Notes: generated by a model not told the origin, from the sequence alone. Shown: positions 1-6,058, numbered from the stretch's first letter. The stretch is DNA of 9,001 nucleotides from CAYUFF01 sp964444075 (GCA_964444075.1 CAYUFF010000034.1:1-9001); one strand, 5' to 3'. Numbers and translations are program-made.

Positions 1-13
1 AATAGGAAAGAGA

Positions 14-148
14 TGTTAGACGTTTAACATTGTGCCAGAAAATTTATGAGGAGTTTCTTGGTGTTAGACGTTTAACATGAAAAATGCTTACTTTTTAAGC
101 TTACATCTCTTCTTCCTCAGCCTCAGAAAATTGTTAGACGTCTAACAT
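14..148. repeat. Three copies of a 17-bp palindromic motif, probable operators
   Basis: The motif TGTTAGACGTYTAACAT occurs at 14-30, 62-78 and 132-148. The third copy is a perfect 16-bp dyad (TGTTAGAC/GTCTAACA); the first two differ from it by one base (T for C) in the right half. Start-to-start distances are 48 and 70 bp and the spacers share no similarity, so this is not a CRISPR array. Conserved dyads of this size usually bind a homodimeric helix-turn-helix or ribbon-helix-helix regulator; that role is inferred, and no regulator gene is visible here. The third copy lies 6 bp past the stop of the YbaK-like gene, so the sites more likely control something to the left of the window than that gene. 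Confidence 0.75.
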
Positions 149-153
149 GAGAG

Positions 154-648
154 TTACTCGCTTATCTTCCCAACTTTCACATTCTTAACAACATCGCTCA
201 ATACCCTCATCAACTCTCCCTTCCTTATTCTCATCAAGTGATAGTGCGAACCACCTCCAGAGAAAAGAACTTGGGAATCTTCCAGCCTTTCGACTTCCTC
301 GTCGACGATGGTCTCGAAATTCTTCAGATGACCAAACGGAGGAACTCCTCCAACATCGTAACCAACGTGCTGTTTTACTTCTTTCGCCTTGGCTAACCTC
401 AAGCTTTCACACCCCGTTAATTCCTTGACCTTTTCCAGGTCAACCCTCCTCTCTCCCCTGAGAATACAGATGAAAGGTTTAGCCTCATCGCACATAAGGA
501 CTATCGTCTTTATTACGAGTCCGCTCTCCTTGACCATTTCCTTGGCTCTCTGGCTTCCCATTACCGAATCTTCGAACTCGAGAATCTCGGCATCTATCCC
601 GTAGTACTCTAAAAACCTCTTCAAGTTTCTCTCGCTCAACGTCGGCAT
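154..648 (-). CDS. YbaK/ProX-type aminoacyl-tRNA deacylase family protein
   Basis: The 164-residue protein is a single YbaK/EbsC (tRNA-editing) domain, normal length for a free-standing member. This family hydrolyses mischarged aminoacyl-tRNA, such as Ala-tRNA(Pro) or Cys-tRNA(Pro), in the cytoplasm. Visible hallmarks are Lys47 in the segment LVIKTIVL, at the position of the invariant catalytic lysine; the GGVPPFGH loop at 100-107; and FSGGG at 129-133 near the end of the fold. The substrate cannot be read from sequence; ProX-like and Ybak-like activities are both possible. The ATG at 648 is the only sensible start: it gives the standard N-terminal helix and lies about 25 bp downstream of an AT-rich box. 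The gene is divergent from the methylthiotransferase at 685. Confidence 0.9.
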   Translation of the reverse strand: MPTLSERNLKRFLEYYGIDAEILEFEDSVMGSQRAKEMVKESGLVIKTIVLMCDEAKPFICILRGERRVDLEKVKELTGCESLRLAKAKEVKQHVGYDVGGVPPFGHLKNFETIVDEEVERLEDSQVLFSGGGSHYHLMRIRKGELMRVLSDVVKNVKVGKISE

Positions 649-684
649 AAAAATTATTTCGCCTGCCTTTAATTTTTTGTGAAC
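649..684. promoter_or_regulatory. Nested divergent promoters of the deacylase and methylthiotransferase genes
   Basis: Only 36 bp separate the two start codons. An AT-rich box at about 649-660 lies 25-30 bp upstream of the plus-strand ATG at 685. A second at about 668-678, read on the minus strand, lies 20-30 bp upstream of the minus-strand ATG at 648. Archaeal TATA boxes sit about 25 bp before transcription start, so both messages would be leaderless or nearly so. No Shine-Dalgarno sequence is seen on either side. Confidence 0.5.
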
Positions 685-1992
685 ATGGTGAAGGCTAAAG
701 TTTTTCTCAGGACGTTCGGGTGCAGCGCTAACAAAGCTGACTCCGAGTTCATGCTAGGCTTGCTGAAAGAGCGTGGATACGAAATCTCCGACTCAGAAGA
801 GGATGCGGACGTGATAATAGTGAACACATGCGGCGTTAAAACACCGACTGAGGAAAAGGTAATCTACCACTTGAAAAGGTACGCATCGCAGGGAAAAAGG
901 TTAATCGTTGCCGGTTGCTTGCCAAGGATTAACCTCGAGAGGATAGAGAGGGAGGTAGAAGGATTTTCTGCCATCATCGATCCTCGCTCCATCCACAAGG
1001 TTTGCGAGGTTGTCGATAAGGTTCTGAAGGGCGAAAAAGTTATCGAACTTTCTGAAGAAGTGCCGAACAAGCTCTCGTTACCAAGGGTCCTCTTGAACCC
1101 TGTGATAGGAATAGTTCCGATTTCGGAAGGTTGCAACATGCGATGCAGCTACTGTTGCACTAGGTTCGCGAGGGGGAGGTTGGTAAGCTTCCCTCCCGAT
1201 GAAATAGCGAGGAGCGTCACATCGCTCCTCGATGGGGGTTGCAAGGAAATCCACATCACAGCCCAGGATACTGCTTCTTACAACTTCGAAGGGAAGGTTT
1301 TCCTTCCGGAACTCCTCGAGATGGTCTGCTCTTCCTCGCGACGGAAGTTCTTCGTTAGAGTAGGGATGATGAACCCGTTCTTCGTGAAGCGAATCCTGAA
1401 GAGGTTGGTGAAGGTTTACCGCGAGCAAGAGAAAATATTCAAGTTCCTCCACCTTCCAATCCAATCTTTCGACGACAGGGTTTTGCGAATCATGAAAAGG
1501 TTCTACACGACGAAAGACGTGGAGACGATAGTGAAAACCTTCCTGAGGGAAATACCAGAGCTTACATTAGCTACAGACATAATAGTCGGATTTCCCACCG
1601 AAAGCGAGGAGGAGTTTGAAAGGACGCTCGAATTCCTGGAAAAGTACGAGCCAGACGTCGTCAACGTATCGAAGTTCGGCGCTAGGCCAAGGACGGAAGC
1701 TGCGAAACTTCCTAAGGTAGACCCAAGGATTGTGAAGGAAAGGTCTAAAAGAGCTTACGAGGTTAGCAGGAGAATTTTTCTTGAAAAGAACAAGAGATGG
1801 ATTGGATGGGTTGGCGAGTGCATAGTGGATGAGAGAGGGACGAAGGAAAACACGTGGATAGCGAGGAATTTTGCTTATAAGCCCGTGGTAATTTACTCTA
1901 CTAGGAATTTGCTGGGAAAGTTCGTGAAGGTTAAAGTGGTTGGAGCGAGCACTTACCACTTGAAGGGTGAGCTGATCAAAACCGTTTCTTAA
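685..1992 (+). CDS. tRNA t6A37 methylthiotransferase, archaeal MiaB-like (e-MtaB/CDKAL1 type)
   Basis: This 435-residue radical SAM enzyme adds a methylthio group to N6-threonylcarbamoyladenosine at position 37 of ANN-decoding tRNAs, giving ms2t6A. Domain order is standard. The N-terminal UPF0004 domain (about 1-115) has the three cluster-binding cysteines Cys13, Cys49 and Cys78. The radical SAM domain (about 135-365) has CNMRCSYC, giving Cys150, Cys154 and Cys157. The C-terminal part (about 370-435) corresponds to the TRAM RNA-binding domain. Length and architecture match the archaeal/eukaryotic e-MtaB group rather than bacterial MiaB. A GTG at 679 in frame could add two residues; the ATG at 685 fits the nested promoter equally well and was preferred. 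The gene converges with the small gene at 1989, and the two stop codons share four bases. Confidence 0.93.
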   Translation: MVKAKVFLRTFGCSANKADSEFMLGLLKERGYEISDSEEDADVIIVNTCGVKTPTEEKVIYHLKRYASQGKRLIVAGCLPRINLERIEREVEGFSAIIDPRSIHKVCEVVDKVLKGEKVIELSEEVPNKLSLPRVLLNPVIGIVPISEGCNMRCSYCCTRFARGRLVSFPPDEIARSVTSLLDGGCKEIHITAQDTASYNFEGKVFLPELLEMVCSSSRRKFFVRVGMMNPFFVKRILKRLVKVYREQEKIFKFLHLPIQSFDDRVLRIMKRFYTTKDVETIVKTFLREIPELTLATDIIVGFPTESEEEFERTLEFLEKYEPDVVNVSKFGARPRTEAAKLPKVDPRIVKERSKRAYEVSRRIFLEKNKRWIGWVGECIVDERGTKENTWIARNFAYKPVVIYSTRNLLGKFVKVKVVGASTYHLKGELIKTVS

Positions 1993-2330
1993 CCTATGTA
2001 CTCGAGTTCTCGCGTGCTCCTGGCGATGACCTTTGGCTTTTCTTCGGTTTCTTTCTCGAGCTCGGCTTCCAGCTTCTTCACTGTTTCTTCCAATAGTTTC
2101 GCTAACGCTTTTCCTGTAGATAAAGAAATGGTAACCTCCACGAAAACCTGTTTTTTAATCATATCGACGAACCCCAGCCTAAGGTAAGCTTCTTTTTTAG
2201 AAGGTCTTCCACGACTCACAGCTTTGACCACGCTTCCAACCACTACCTCATCGGCGAAGTAGGGTGGGTTGGGAGAAACTCTAAGCTGAATCTCCGATTT
2301 TTTAATCTCGTTTTGATTTACGCTCGTCAT
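1989..2330 (-). CDS. DUF3467-like small protein
   Basis: This 113-residue acidic, soluble protein has no signal peptide or membrane segment. Residues about 14-95 look like DUF3467: a strand beginning at VSPNPPYFADEVVVG, a second strand around AYLRLGFVDM, then VEVTISLSTGKALAKLLEETVKKLEAEL. The last resembles the family's pattern of a strand, a conserved K-A-L segment and a closing helix. DUF3467 occurs in bacteria and archaea and has no established function, so none is assigned. The assignment rests on pattern only. The ATG at 2330 follows an AT-rich box by about 20 bp with no Shine-Dalgarno, consistent with a leaderless message. The 3' end overlaps the methylthiotransferase stop. Confidence 0.75.
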   Translation of the reverse strand: MTSVNQNEIKKSEIQLRVSPNPPYFADEVVVGSVVKAVSRGRPSKKEAYLRLGFVDMIKKQVFVEVTISLSTGKALAKLLEETVKKLEAELEKETEEKPKVIARSTRELEYIG

Positions 2331-2350
2331 GGAATTAGGTTGAAGCTTCA

Positions 2351-2362
2351 GTTAAATATTTT
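2351..2362 (-). promoter_or_regulatory. TATA-like box for the DUF3467-like gene
   Basis: On the minus strand this reads AAATATTTAAC, 21-32 bp upstream of the ATG at 2330, the position expected for an archaeal TATA box of a leaderless gene. A perfect 10-bp palindrome, TGAAGCTTCA, fills 2341-2350 between the box and the start; it may be chance or a regulator site. Confidence 0.5.
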
Positions 2363-2469
2363 TGAGCACTTCCTGGCTAACTACTGTCCGCTACCCCAGT
2401 TACAATCGCCGTTTGCGAGGTGGTTTTCCTTGGGCTTTATCGATCGCCCCTACTACATCGACCCTTTGT

Positions 2470-3231
2470 TCAACTTAAAACGCTCTTACCCTTCATCAGC
2501 ATCCATATTTTTTCCTTTATTTTTTCGTCCTTTACGAAAGAGAGGCAGTAGGCTAAGATCTTAGCCCACTGGTCGAAGCTTTTTACAAACTTGCTCTTCA
2601 GCATCCCTCCTGCCCTAGGTAACAACGGTATCTTTACGAAGCACATCTTCAGTCCTTTCTGAATAGCTTTCAGGTTCATCTCCGTCTCGATCAGGAAATC
2701 GTCCGATTGCAACGATAACTGGTCCCACGTTTCCCTCCTCATAGCTCTGAATCCTCCGAGAGGGTCGTAACCTCCCTTCATCTTCATCCCCAAGACCTTG
2801 AAGAGTCCTATCACGAAGGGAGCGTAAGCGTCGAAAACTACCTTTTCTTTCAGTTTCGGTGAGGGTGAAGAGAAGCTCCTAGCACCTATAACTATATCGC
2901 ATTTTCCGCTTTCGAGCTTTCGCAAGAGCTTGGGAATGTATTCAGGAGGGTCCGTGCCGTCACCGTCGAGGAAAACCAAGATTTCTCCCCTAGAATTTCT
3001 CACTCCAACCCTCATCGCGTAACCCTTTCCTTGCTTCCTCACCCTGATTACCTTTGCCCCTAACCTCTCTGCTATCAGCGGAGTAGAGTCCTTCGAGTTG
3101 TCCACAATTATTACTTCACCGTCTTTCAAAACCTCTTCTGGAATTTTGCATATGACCTTCGCTATGCCTTCTTCCTCGTCCTTGGTCGGGATTATTATCG
3201 AGACTCTAGGTTTCTTGCCTTTACTTGACAT
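2470..3231 (-). CDS. Family 2 glycosyltransferase, dolichol-phosphate sugar synthase-like
   Basis: The 253-residue protein is a GT-A fold glycosyltransferase of family GT2, similar in layout to archaeal dolichyl-phosphate mannose or glucose synthases. These transfer a sugar from a nucleotide diphosphate to a polyprenyl phosphate at the inner face of the membrane, for N-glycans or cell-surface polymers. Visible motifs are SIIIPTKDEEEG at 11-22, IIVDNSKDST at 41-50, the metal-binding DGDGTD at 89-94, the DPLGGFRAMRRE acceptor-loop segment at 156-167, and ETEM at 182-185. No C-terminal transmembrane helices are present, so any membrane association must be peripheral. The exact donor and acceptor cannot be told. 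The ATG at 3231 follows an AT-rich box by 23-32 bp. Its upstream neighbour is lost in the assembly gap. Confidence 0.9.
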   Translation of the reverse strand: MSSKGKKPRVSIIIPTKDEEEGIAKVICKIPEEVLKDGEVIIVDNSKDSTPLIAERLGAKVIRVRKQGKGYAMRVGVRNSRGEILVFLDGDGTDPPEYIPKLLRKLESGKCDIVIGARSFSSPSPKLKEKVVFDAYAPFVIGLFKVLGMKMKGGYDPLGGFRAMRRETWDQLSLQSDDFLIETEMNLKAIQKGLKMCFVKIPLLPRAGGMLKSKFVKSFDQWAKILAYCLSFVKDEKIKEKIWMLMKGKSVLS

Positions 3232-3253
3232 CTTACTAAACCTTGGTGCACGG

Positions 3254-3266
3254 TAAAATTAAAGCT
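3254..3266 (-). promoter_or_regulatory. TATA-like box for the glycosyltransferase gene
   Basis: Read on the minus strand, CTTTAATTTTA lies 23-34 bp before the ATG at 3231 and just inside the edge of the assembly gap. Position and composition match the other promoters in the window. Confidence 0.45.
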
Positions 3267-3269
3267 TAG

Positions 3270-3369
3270 NNNNNNNNNNNNNNNNNNNNNNNNNNNNNNN
3301 NNNNNNNNNNNNNNNNNNNNNNNNNNNNNNNNNNNNNNNNNNNNNNNNNNNNNNNNNNNNNNNNNNNNN
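3270..3369. other. Assembly gap of 100 N
   Basis: Exactly 100 undetermined bases, the usual placeholder for a scaffold join of unknown size. The true distance may be very different, and genes could be missing between the glycosyltransferase and the unknown gene at 3387. Confidence 0.98.
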
Positions 3370-3386
3370 ACCTCGAGGAGTTCGCT

Positions 3387-4082
3387 TCAGAGTGGTCGTT
3401 CGAAGAAACGTCCGAAGCTCTCTGAGACACTTTTCGGAACGCTGAACTCGAGGCTTTCGACGATTTGCGAATAGTCGAAGGGTGTTGGTAAGAGCCTGTA
3501 AAACTTTTCTATCACTTCGAAATCGCTATGCGGCGCTACGATCGGTGAGGTGTCGACCCCCAGGAACCCCCTACCTTTCCTGACGCCCGTTTCGCTGTCG
3601 TGGTACAGCTCGAAGTCTTCTTCCTCTATGAGCTTCTCAAGCCCGCTGCCTTTCCCCAGTTTCTCCAGAATTATTTCCTTGTTTTTTTCGACCACTGGGA
3701 TTGTCCTGTTACCAGTGTAAACGTCGCGCTCCCGGAGCGGCCTTCGAAAGTAATCCGTAGGCGGGTAAGCCATGGGTCTTACGCCCAAACCTTTTACGGC
3801 CTTGTAGGCAAAGCTTCCCAACGGGAAGCACACGGTATCCTCCCTGCAATCGCTGAACACCCTGCCGTCGTACGCCGCTTTCACGCCACGGCTCGACTCG
3901 AACTCTAAGAGATTCTCCCCGATGTATACGGAATTCGCGACGATGGATTGCACCACCAATGCGAACGCAGGATCTCCGCTCACAGCAATCACAAGAGGTT
4001 TTCTTCCTTTTTCTTTCTTACGCCCGAATAGGGAACCGAGCGTTCCAGTCCCGAATAACTTTTCGAGCAGTTTTTTCTTCAT
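3387..4082 (-). CDS. Hypothetical protein, 231 residues
   Basis: I do not recognise this protein. It is an uninterrupted reading frame with balanced composition and sits next to an AT-rich region on its upstream side, so it is probably real. Residues 1-29 are basic and low in complexity (MKKKLLEKLFGTG, then GRKKEKGRKP) and look like a flexible tether. From 29 to 60 a hydrophobic stretch, PLVIAVSGDPAFALVVQSIVANSVYIG, resembles a core strand plus helix of a globular domain and not a membrane segment. The rest is mixed, rich in Pro, Tyr and Phe, with Cys79 and Cys85 close together. No Walker, zinc-finger or HTH motif was found. The ATG at 4082 has no clear Shine-Dalgarno; AT-rich sequence lies about 50-70 bp upstream. 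The TGA stop is 18 bases from the gap, so its downstream neighbour is unknown. Confidence 0.7.
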   Translation of the reverse strand: MKKKLLEKLFGTGTLGSLFGRKKEKGRKPLVIAVSGDPAFALVVQSIVANSVYIGENLLEFESSRGVKAAYDGRVFSDCREDTVCFPLGSFAYKAVKGLGVRPMAYPPTDYFRRPLRERDVYTGNRTIPVVEKNKEIILEKLGKGSGLEKLIEEEDFELYHDSETGVRKGRGFLGVDTSPIVAPHSDFEVIEKFYRLLPTPFDYSQIVESLEFSVPKSVSESFGRFFERPL

Positions 4083-4445
4083 ACCAACACCAAGGCCATT
4101 TTCGCTACGACATCATTTAGTTATCCTTCTTTCTAAAAATTAAAAATTATTTATTTTTTTGCTTCTCTCCATCCTTCCATCGTTGGTTGTGTTTGACCAT
4201 CCTTTTAAGTGTGGCGAGCACGCAGCTAGACGACCTACGATAACCACTCGCCACGACGGGAGAATCGGAAAAACTTATGGAATCGGGCAAACACATTCGG
4301 GCTCCTCCCATAACCGGCGTGATAGAGCAACTTGATAACGTCTCCGCAGCCGACCGATATAAAATCCGAAGTGCTGCTTGTTCACCACAGTAATATCCCT
4401 CCTTCACGTTTCACCATCGACAGTAAGCCGTAGAGGTGACGATAA
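4083..4445. ncRNA. Gene-poor intergenic region with nested inverted repeats, possible structured RNA
   Basis: About 395 bp lie between the unknown gene and L44e. Positions 4130-4162 are very AT-rich with T and A runs. Positions 4200-4440 are near 50% G+C and carry several inverted repeats in series: GTGGCGAG/CTCGCCAC (4211-4218 with 4247-4254), GGGAG/CTCCC (4258-4262 with 4305-4309), CGGC/GCCG (4315-4318 with 4349-4352), competing GCAGC/GCTGC (4346-4350 with 4373-4377), and TCACC/GGTGA (4411-4415 with 4434-4438). On the minus strand, a TATA-like CTTTTAAAG near 4446-4454 and T-rich sequence near 4131-4146 would bound an RNA of about 280 nt. I could not match it to RNase P RNA, SRP RNA, a tRNA or C/D sRNA. 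A 86-codon GTG-start minus-strand frame (4147-4407) exists but looks unlike a protein. Strand and function are undecided. Confidence 0.3.
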
Positions 4446-4454
4446 CTTTAAAAG
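4446..4454 (+). promoter_or_regulatory. TATA box of the L44e-S27e operon
   Basis: CTTTAAAAG lies 24-32 bp upstream of the L44e ATG, the expected archaeal TATA position. The surrounding AACTTTAAAAGTT is almost palindromic, so it could also fire to the left into the intergenic region. A purine-rich GAGGGGTGAGG at 4457-4467 could act as a ribosome binding site if transcription starts early. Confidence 0.6.
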
Positions 4455-4477
4455 TTGAGGGGTGAGGTATTTTAAGT

Positions 4478-4762
4478 ATGAAGTATCCGAAGCAAATAAG
4501 GACTTACTGTCCATTTTGCAGATCCCACCAAATCCATACAGTGGAAAAAGTAAAGAGGAGGTCAAAAAGGACGTTGGCGGCCGGGCAGAGAAGGTTCTTG
4601 AGGAAACTCAAGGGCTACGGTTCGTTTCCGAGGCCGAAGCCAGACAGGGAAAAACCGACGAAAAAAGTCGACCTCAGGTTTAGGTGTACCAAGTGCAAAA
4701 AAGCTCATACTCGTGGTGAGGGTTGGAGGGTTAAGAAGTTTGAGCTCGTTCAGGTTAGTTAA
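4478..4762 (+). CDS. rpl44e: Large ribosomal subunit protein eL42 (L44e)
   Basis: The 94-residue basic protein is the archaeal/eukaryotic ribosomal protein L44e (eL42), located near the E site of the large subunit. It begins MKYPKQIRTYCPFC, the canonical N-terminus, and has the family's zinc-binding cysteines in two pairs: Cys11/Cys14 and Cys70/Cys73 (CTKCKKAH). The KRRSKRTLAAGQRRF segment at 26-40 and GYGSFPRPKP at 47-56 fit the conserved rRNA-binding core. Length is normal. S27e follows 14 bp downstream, the classic archaeal pairing, so the two are surely co-transcribed. Confidence 0.97.
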   Translation: MKYPKQIRTYCPFCRSHQIHTVEKVKRRSKRTLAAGQRRFLRKLKGYGSFPRPKPDREKPTKKVDLRFRCTKCKKAHTRGEGWRVKKFELVQVS

Positions 4763-4776
4763 GAATTGGTGGGAGC

Positions 4777-4977
4777 GTGGTGAAAAGGGTTGAGTACATC
4801 AAGATGCCGAGTAGTAGGTTCATAAAAGTTGAATGTAAGAACTGCAAAAACGTCCAGATAATTTTTAACAAGGCTGCTACTGTCGTTAAGTGTGTTAAGT
4901 GTGGAGAGGTACTTGCGGAGCCGAGAGGGGGGTTGGTGGGGATAAAGAACGCGAGGGTGCTTTCGGTGTTAAGTTGA
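4777..4977 (+). CDS. rps27e: Small ribosomal subunit protein eS27 (S27e)
   Basis: The 66-residue protein is archaeal S27e, a small zinc-ribbon protein of the 30S subunit. CKNC and CVKC form the C4 zinc site, separated by the conserved NVQIIFNKAATVVK strand-turn-strand, followed by GEVLAEPRGG, all diagnostic. The start is GTG at 4777 or the adjacent GTG at 4780; the purine-rich GGTGGGAG at 4768-4775 supports the second slightly by spacing. In many euryarchaea aIF2-alpha and nop10 follow this gene; here they do not, and a degraded transporter gene follows instead. Confidence 0.96.
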   Translation: MVKRVEYIKMPSSRFIKVECKNCKNVQIIFNKAATVVKCVKCGEVLAEPRGGLVGIKNARVLSVLS

Positions 4978-5010
4978 AGGGTTCTTCTCTTACTCCTTAC
5001 TCGCGCCCTC

Positions 5011-5625
5011 GTAATTGGTAACTTAAGGAAAATTAAGCTCGTGTACTTTTTCTCCTCCGTGTTTTTTTCCTTTACCGGTTCTCATACTCCTCCTCCAGAA
5101 CCAACCTCACGTTCACGGAAGTGATGACGCTACAAGCAATTTTCTTCCTGACCACAACCGTCGCCCAAATTCCTACAGGATACTTCGCCGATAAGGTAGG
5201 GAGAAAAACCTCAATACTCTTACGAAATTTTCTCGTCTTGATAGCTTCGTTCCTTTACTTCATAGGAAACGACTTCAACGCGTTTGCCCTAGTAGAGTTT
5301 TGCTGGGGTTTGAGTGTGTCTTTCTTCAGCGGTGCGGAAGAAGCGTTGGTCTACGATTCTCTGAAAAGTGTGAGGATGGAAAAGAAGTACGGAAAACTCT
5401 ACGGGGAGATAGCGAAGATTTCCCTGTACTTGGAAGGAAATCCGAGCTCCTTTTACGCGACGATTATCTCACCCAAATCTATGGCGCTGTTCACAGCTCG
5501 AAAACGTTCCATCGCCAAGGGGTTGAAGACCAAATAATTTTCCAGGTTTTTCTTGGACAACTTTCTCGCGTTCTTCACGTGTTTTTCTATCCTTTTTATC
5601 GTCGATGCTAGTCTCAAGTTCACGG
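5011..5625 (+). pseudogene. Broken MFS transporter, N-terminal third only
   Basis: Fragments of a major facilitator superfamily permease are recognisable but in more than one frame. A first helix reads NLRKIKLVYFFSSVFF from about 5020. The frame changes by one at the T7 run 5062-5068 and continues as NLTFTEVMTLQAIFFLTTTVAQIPTG (helix 2). The motif A loop GYFADKVGRKTSI follows, then helix 3 (FLVLIASFLYFIG) and helix 4 (FALVEFCWGLSVSFFSGAEEALVYDSL). Similarity ends near 5430 and the frame stops at 5537. A hydrophobic remnant, FLAFFTCFSILFIV, lies in frame at about 5553-5600. A working MFS protein has about 400 residues and 12 helices, so most is missing. Adding one T to the T7 run joins helices 1 and 2, but the later loss cannot be explained by one error, so this is a decaying gene. 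Confidence 0.75.
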
Positions 5626-6058
5626 TTAACACCTACTCATCCGCTCATACAGATGAACGTGGTCAAGGTATTCTCTCAACACTTGCAGGTTTATCCTCAA
5701 AAAGTACCTTTTGTTCCTCAGGAAAAGAACTTTGCCGTGTTTCAAAACTTCGAACTGGATGTACAAGGGTAGTCTGTGGAAGGGTATGACATCTAGGTAT
5801 TTAGAAGAATAGATAGCCACCTCCGTTTCCGTCTTTTTTGTCCCTATCCTTAACGATTACAGCGATATCGACGTCAGAAAGTGGTTTGGCTTTCTTCTTT
5901 GCATGAGAGCCAAAAAGGATTACGGCTACAACTTTCTTGTATTTTCTCAGCTCCGAAACCAAGTCGTAAATTTCTTTCTTCAAAGACCGAGGTATATTTT
6001 TATTTTCGGAGTCTAAAGTATAAAGCTTGCCGCGAAGCTTTAGCTCAAGTCTCCGCAC
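5626..6058 (-). pseudogene. Minimal nucleotidyltransferase (MntA-like), split by a one-base frameshift
   Basis: Two minus-strand frames together form one protein of about 143 residues, normal for the MNT/MntA family. The upstream frame (from GTG at 6058) has the helix SLKKEIYDLVSELRKYKK, then VILFGSHAKKKAKPLSDVDIAV, with Gly50-Ser51 and metal-binding Asp62 and Asp64 (GSx10DxD). The frame then ends early. The downstream frame begins at about 5834 and gives the expected remainder: TETEVAIYSSKYLDVIPF with the third acidic residue, RLPLYIQFEVLKHGKVLFLRN, and the closing LREYLDHVHLYERM helix. Deleting one A from the A6 run (plus-strand T6, 5834-5839) joins them exactly; 433 bases is 144 codons plus one. 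MntA proteins usually AMPylate a HEPN toxin as antitoxin, but no HEPN gene is adjacent. It could be a true pseudogene, slippage-corrected, or a sequence error. The start overlaps the GPN GTPase end by 19 bp. Confidence 0.78.

Noticed and set aside
14..148. CRISPR array
   Set aside because: Repeat units of 17 bp with start-to-start distances of 48 and 70 bp; CRISPR repeats are longer and spacers are uniform.
1078..1464. Minus-strand frame of 128 residues inside the methylthiotransferase gene
   Set aside because: Antisense shadow of the radical SAM domain; no motif, no promoter.
2331..2469. Possible small RNA between the DUF3467-like gene and the glycosyltransferase
   Set aside because: Only a weak GGGC/GCCC pairing and one 10-bp palindrome were seen; the upstream box already explains the palindrome's position.
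4256..4391. Short plus-strand frame in the same intergenic region (LMESGKHIRAPP segment)
   Set aside because: About 35 residues from its first ATG, no ribosome binding site, and no recognised family.
4147..4407. 86-residue minus-strand frame, beginning with a GYYC segment that recalls the C_GCAxxG_C_C redox family
   Set aside because: Only the first few residues and a GGxxxC segment are suggestive; the rest is Ser-rich with no family pattern, the start is GTG, and the inverted repeats fit an RNA better. Kept only as an alternative.
5121..5151. C/D box sRNA (GTGATGA followed by CTGA)
   Set aside because: No matching C' and D' boxes, and the bases encode conserved MFS helix 2.
5300..5611. 103-residue frame overlapping the MFS remnant
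   Set aside because: Its main part is an out-of-frame shadow of the transporter; no family features.
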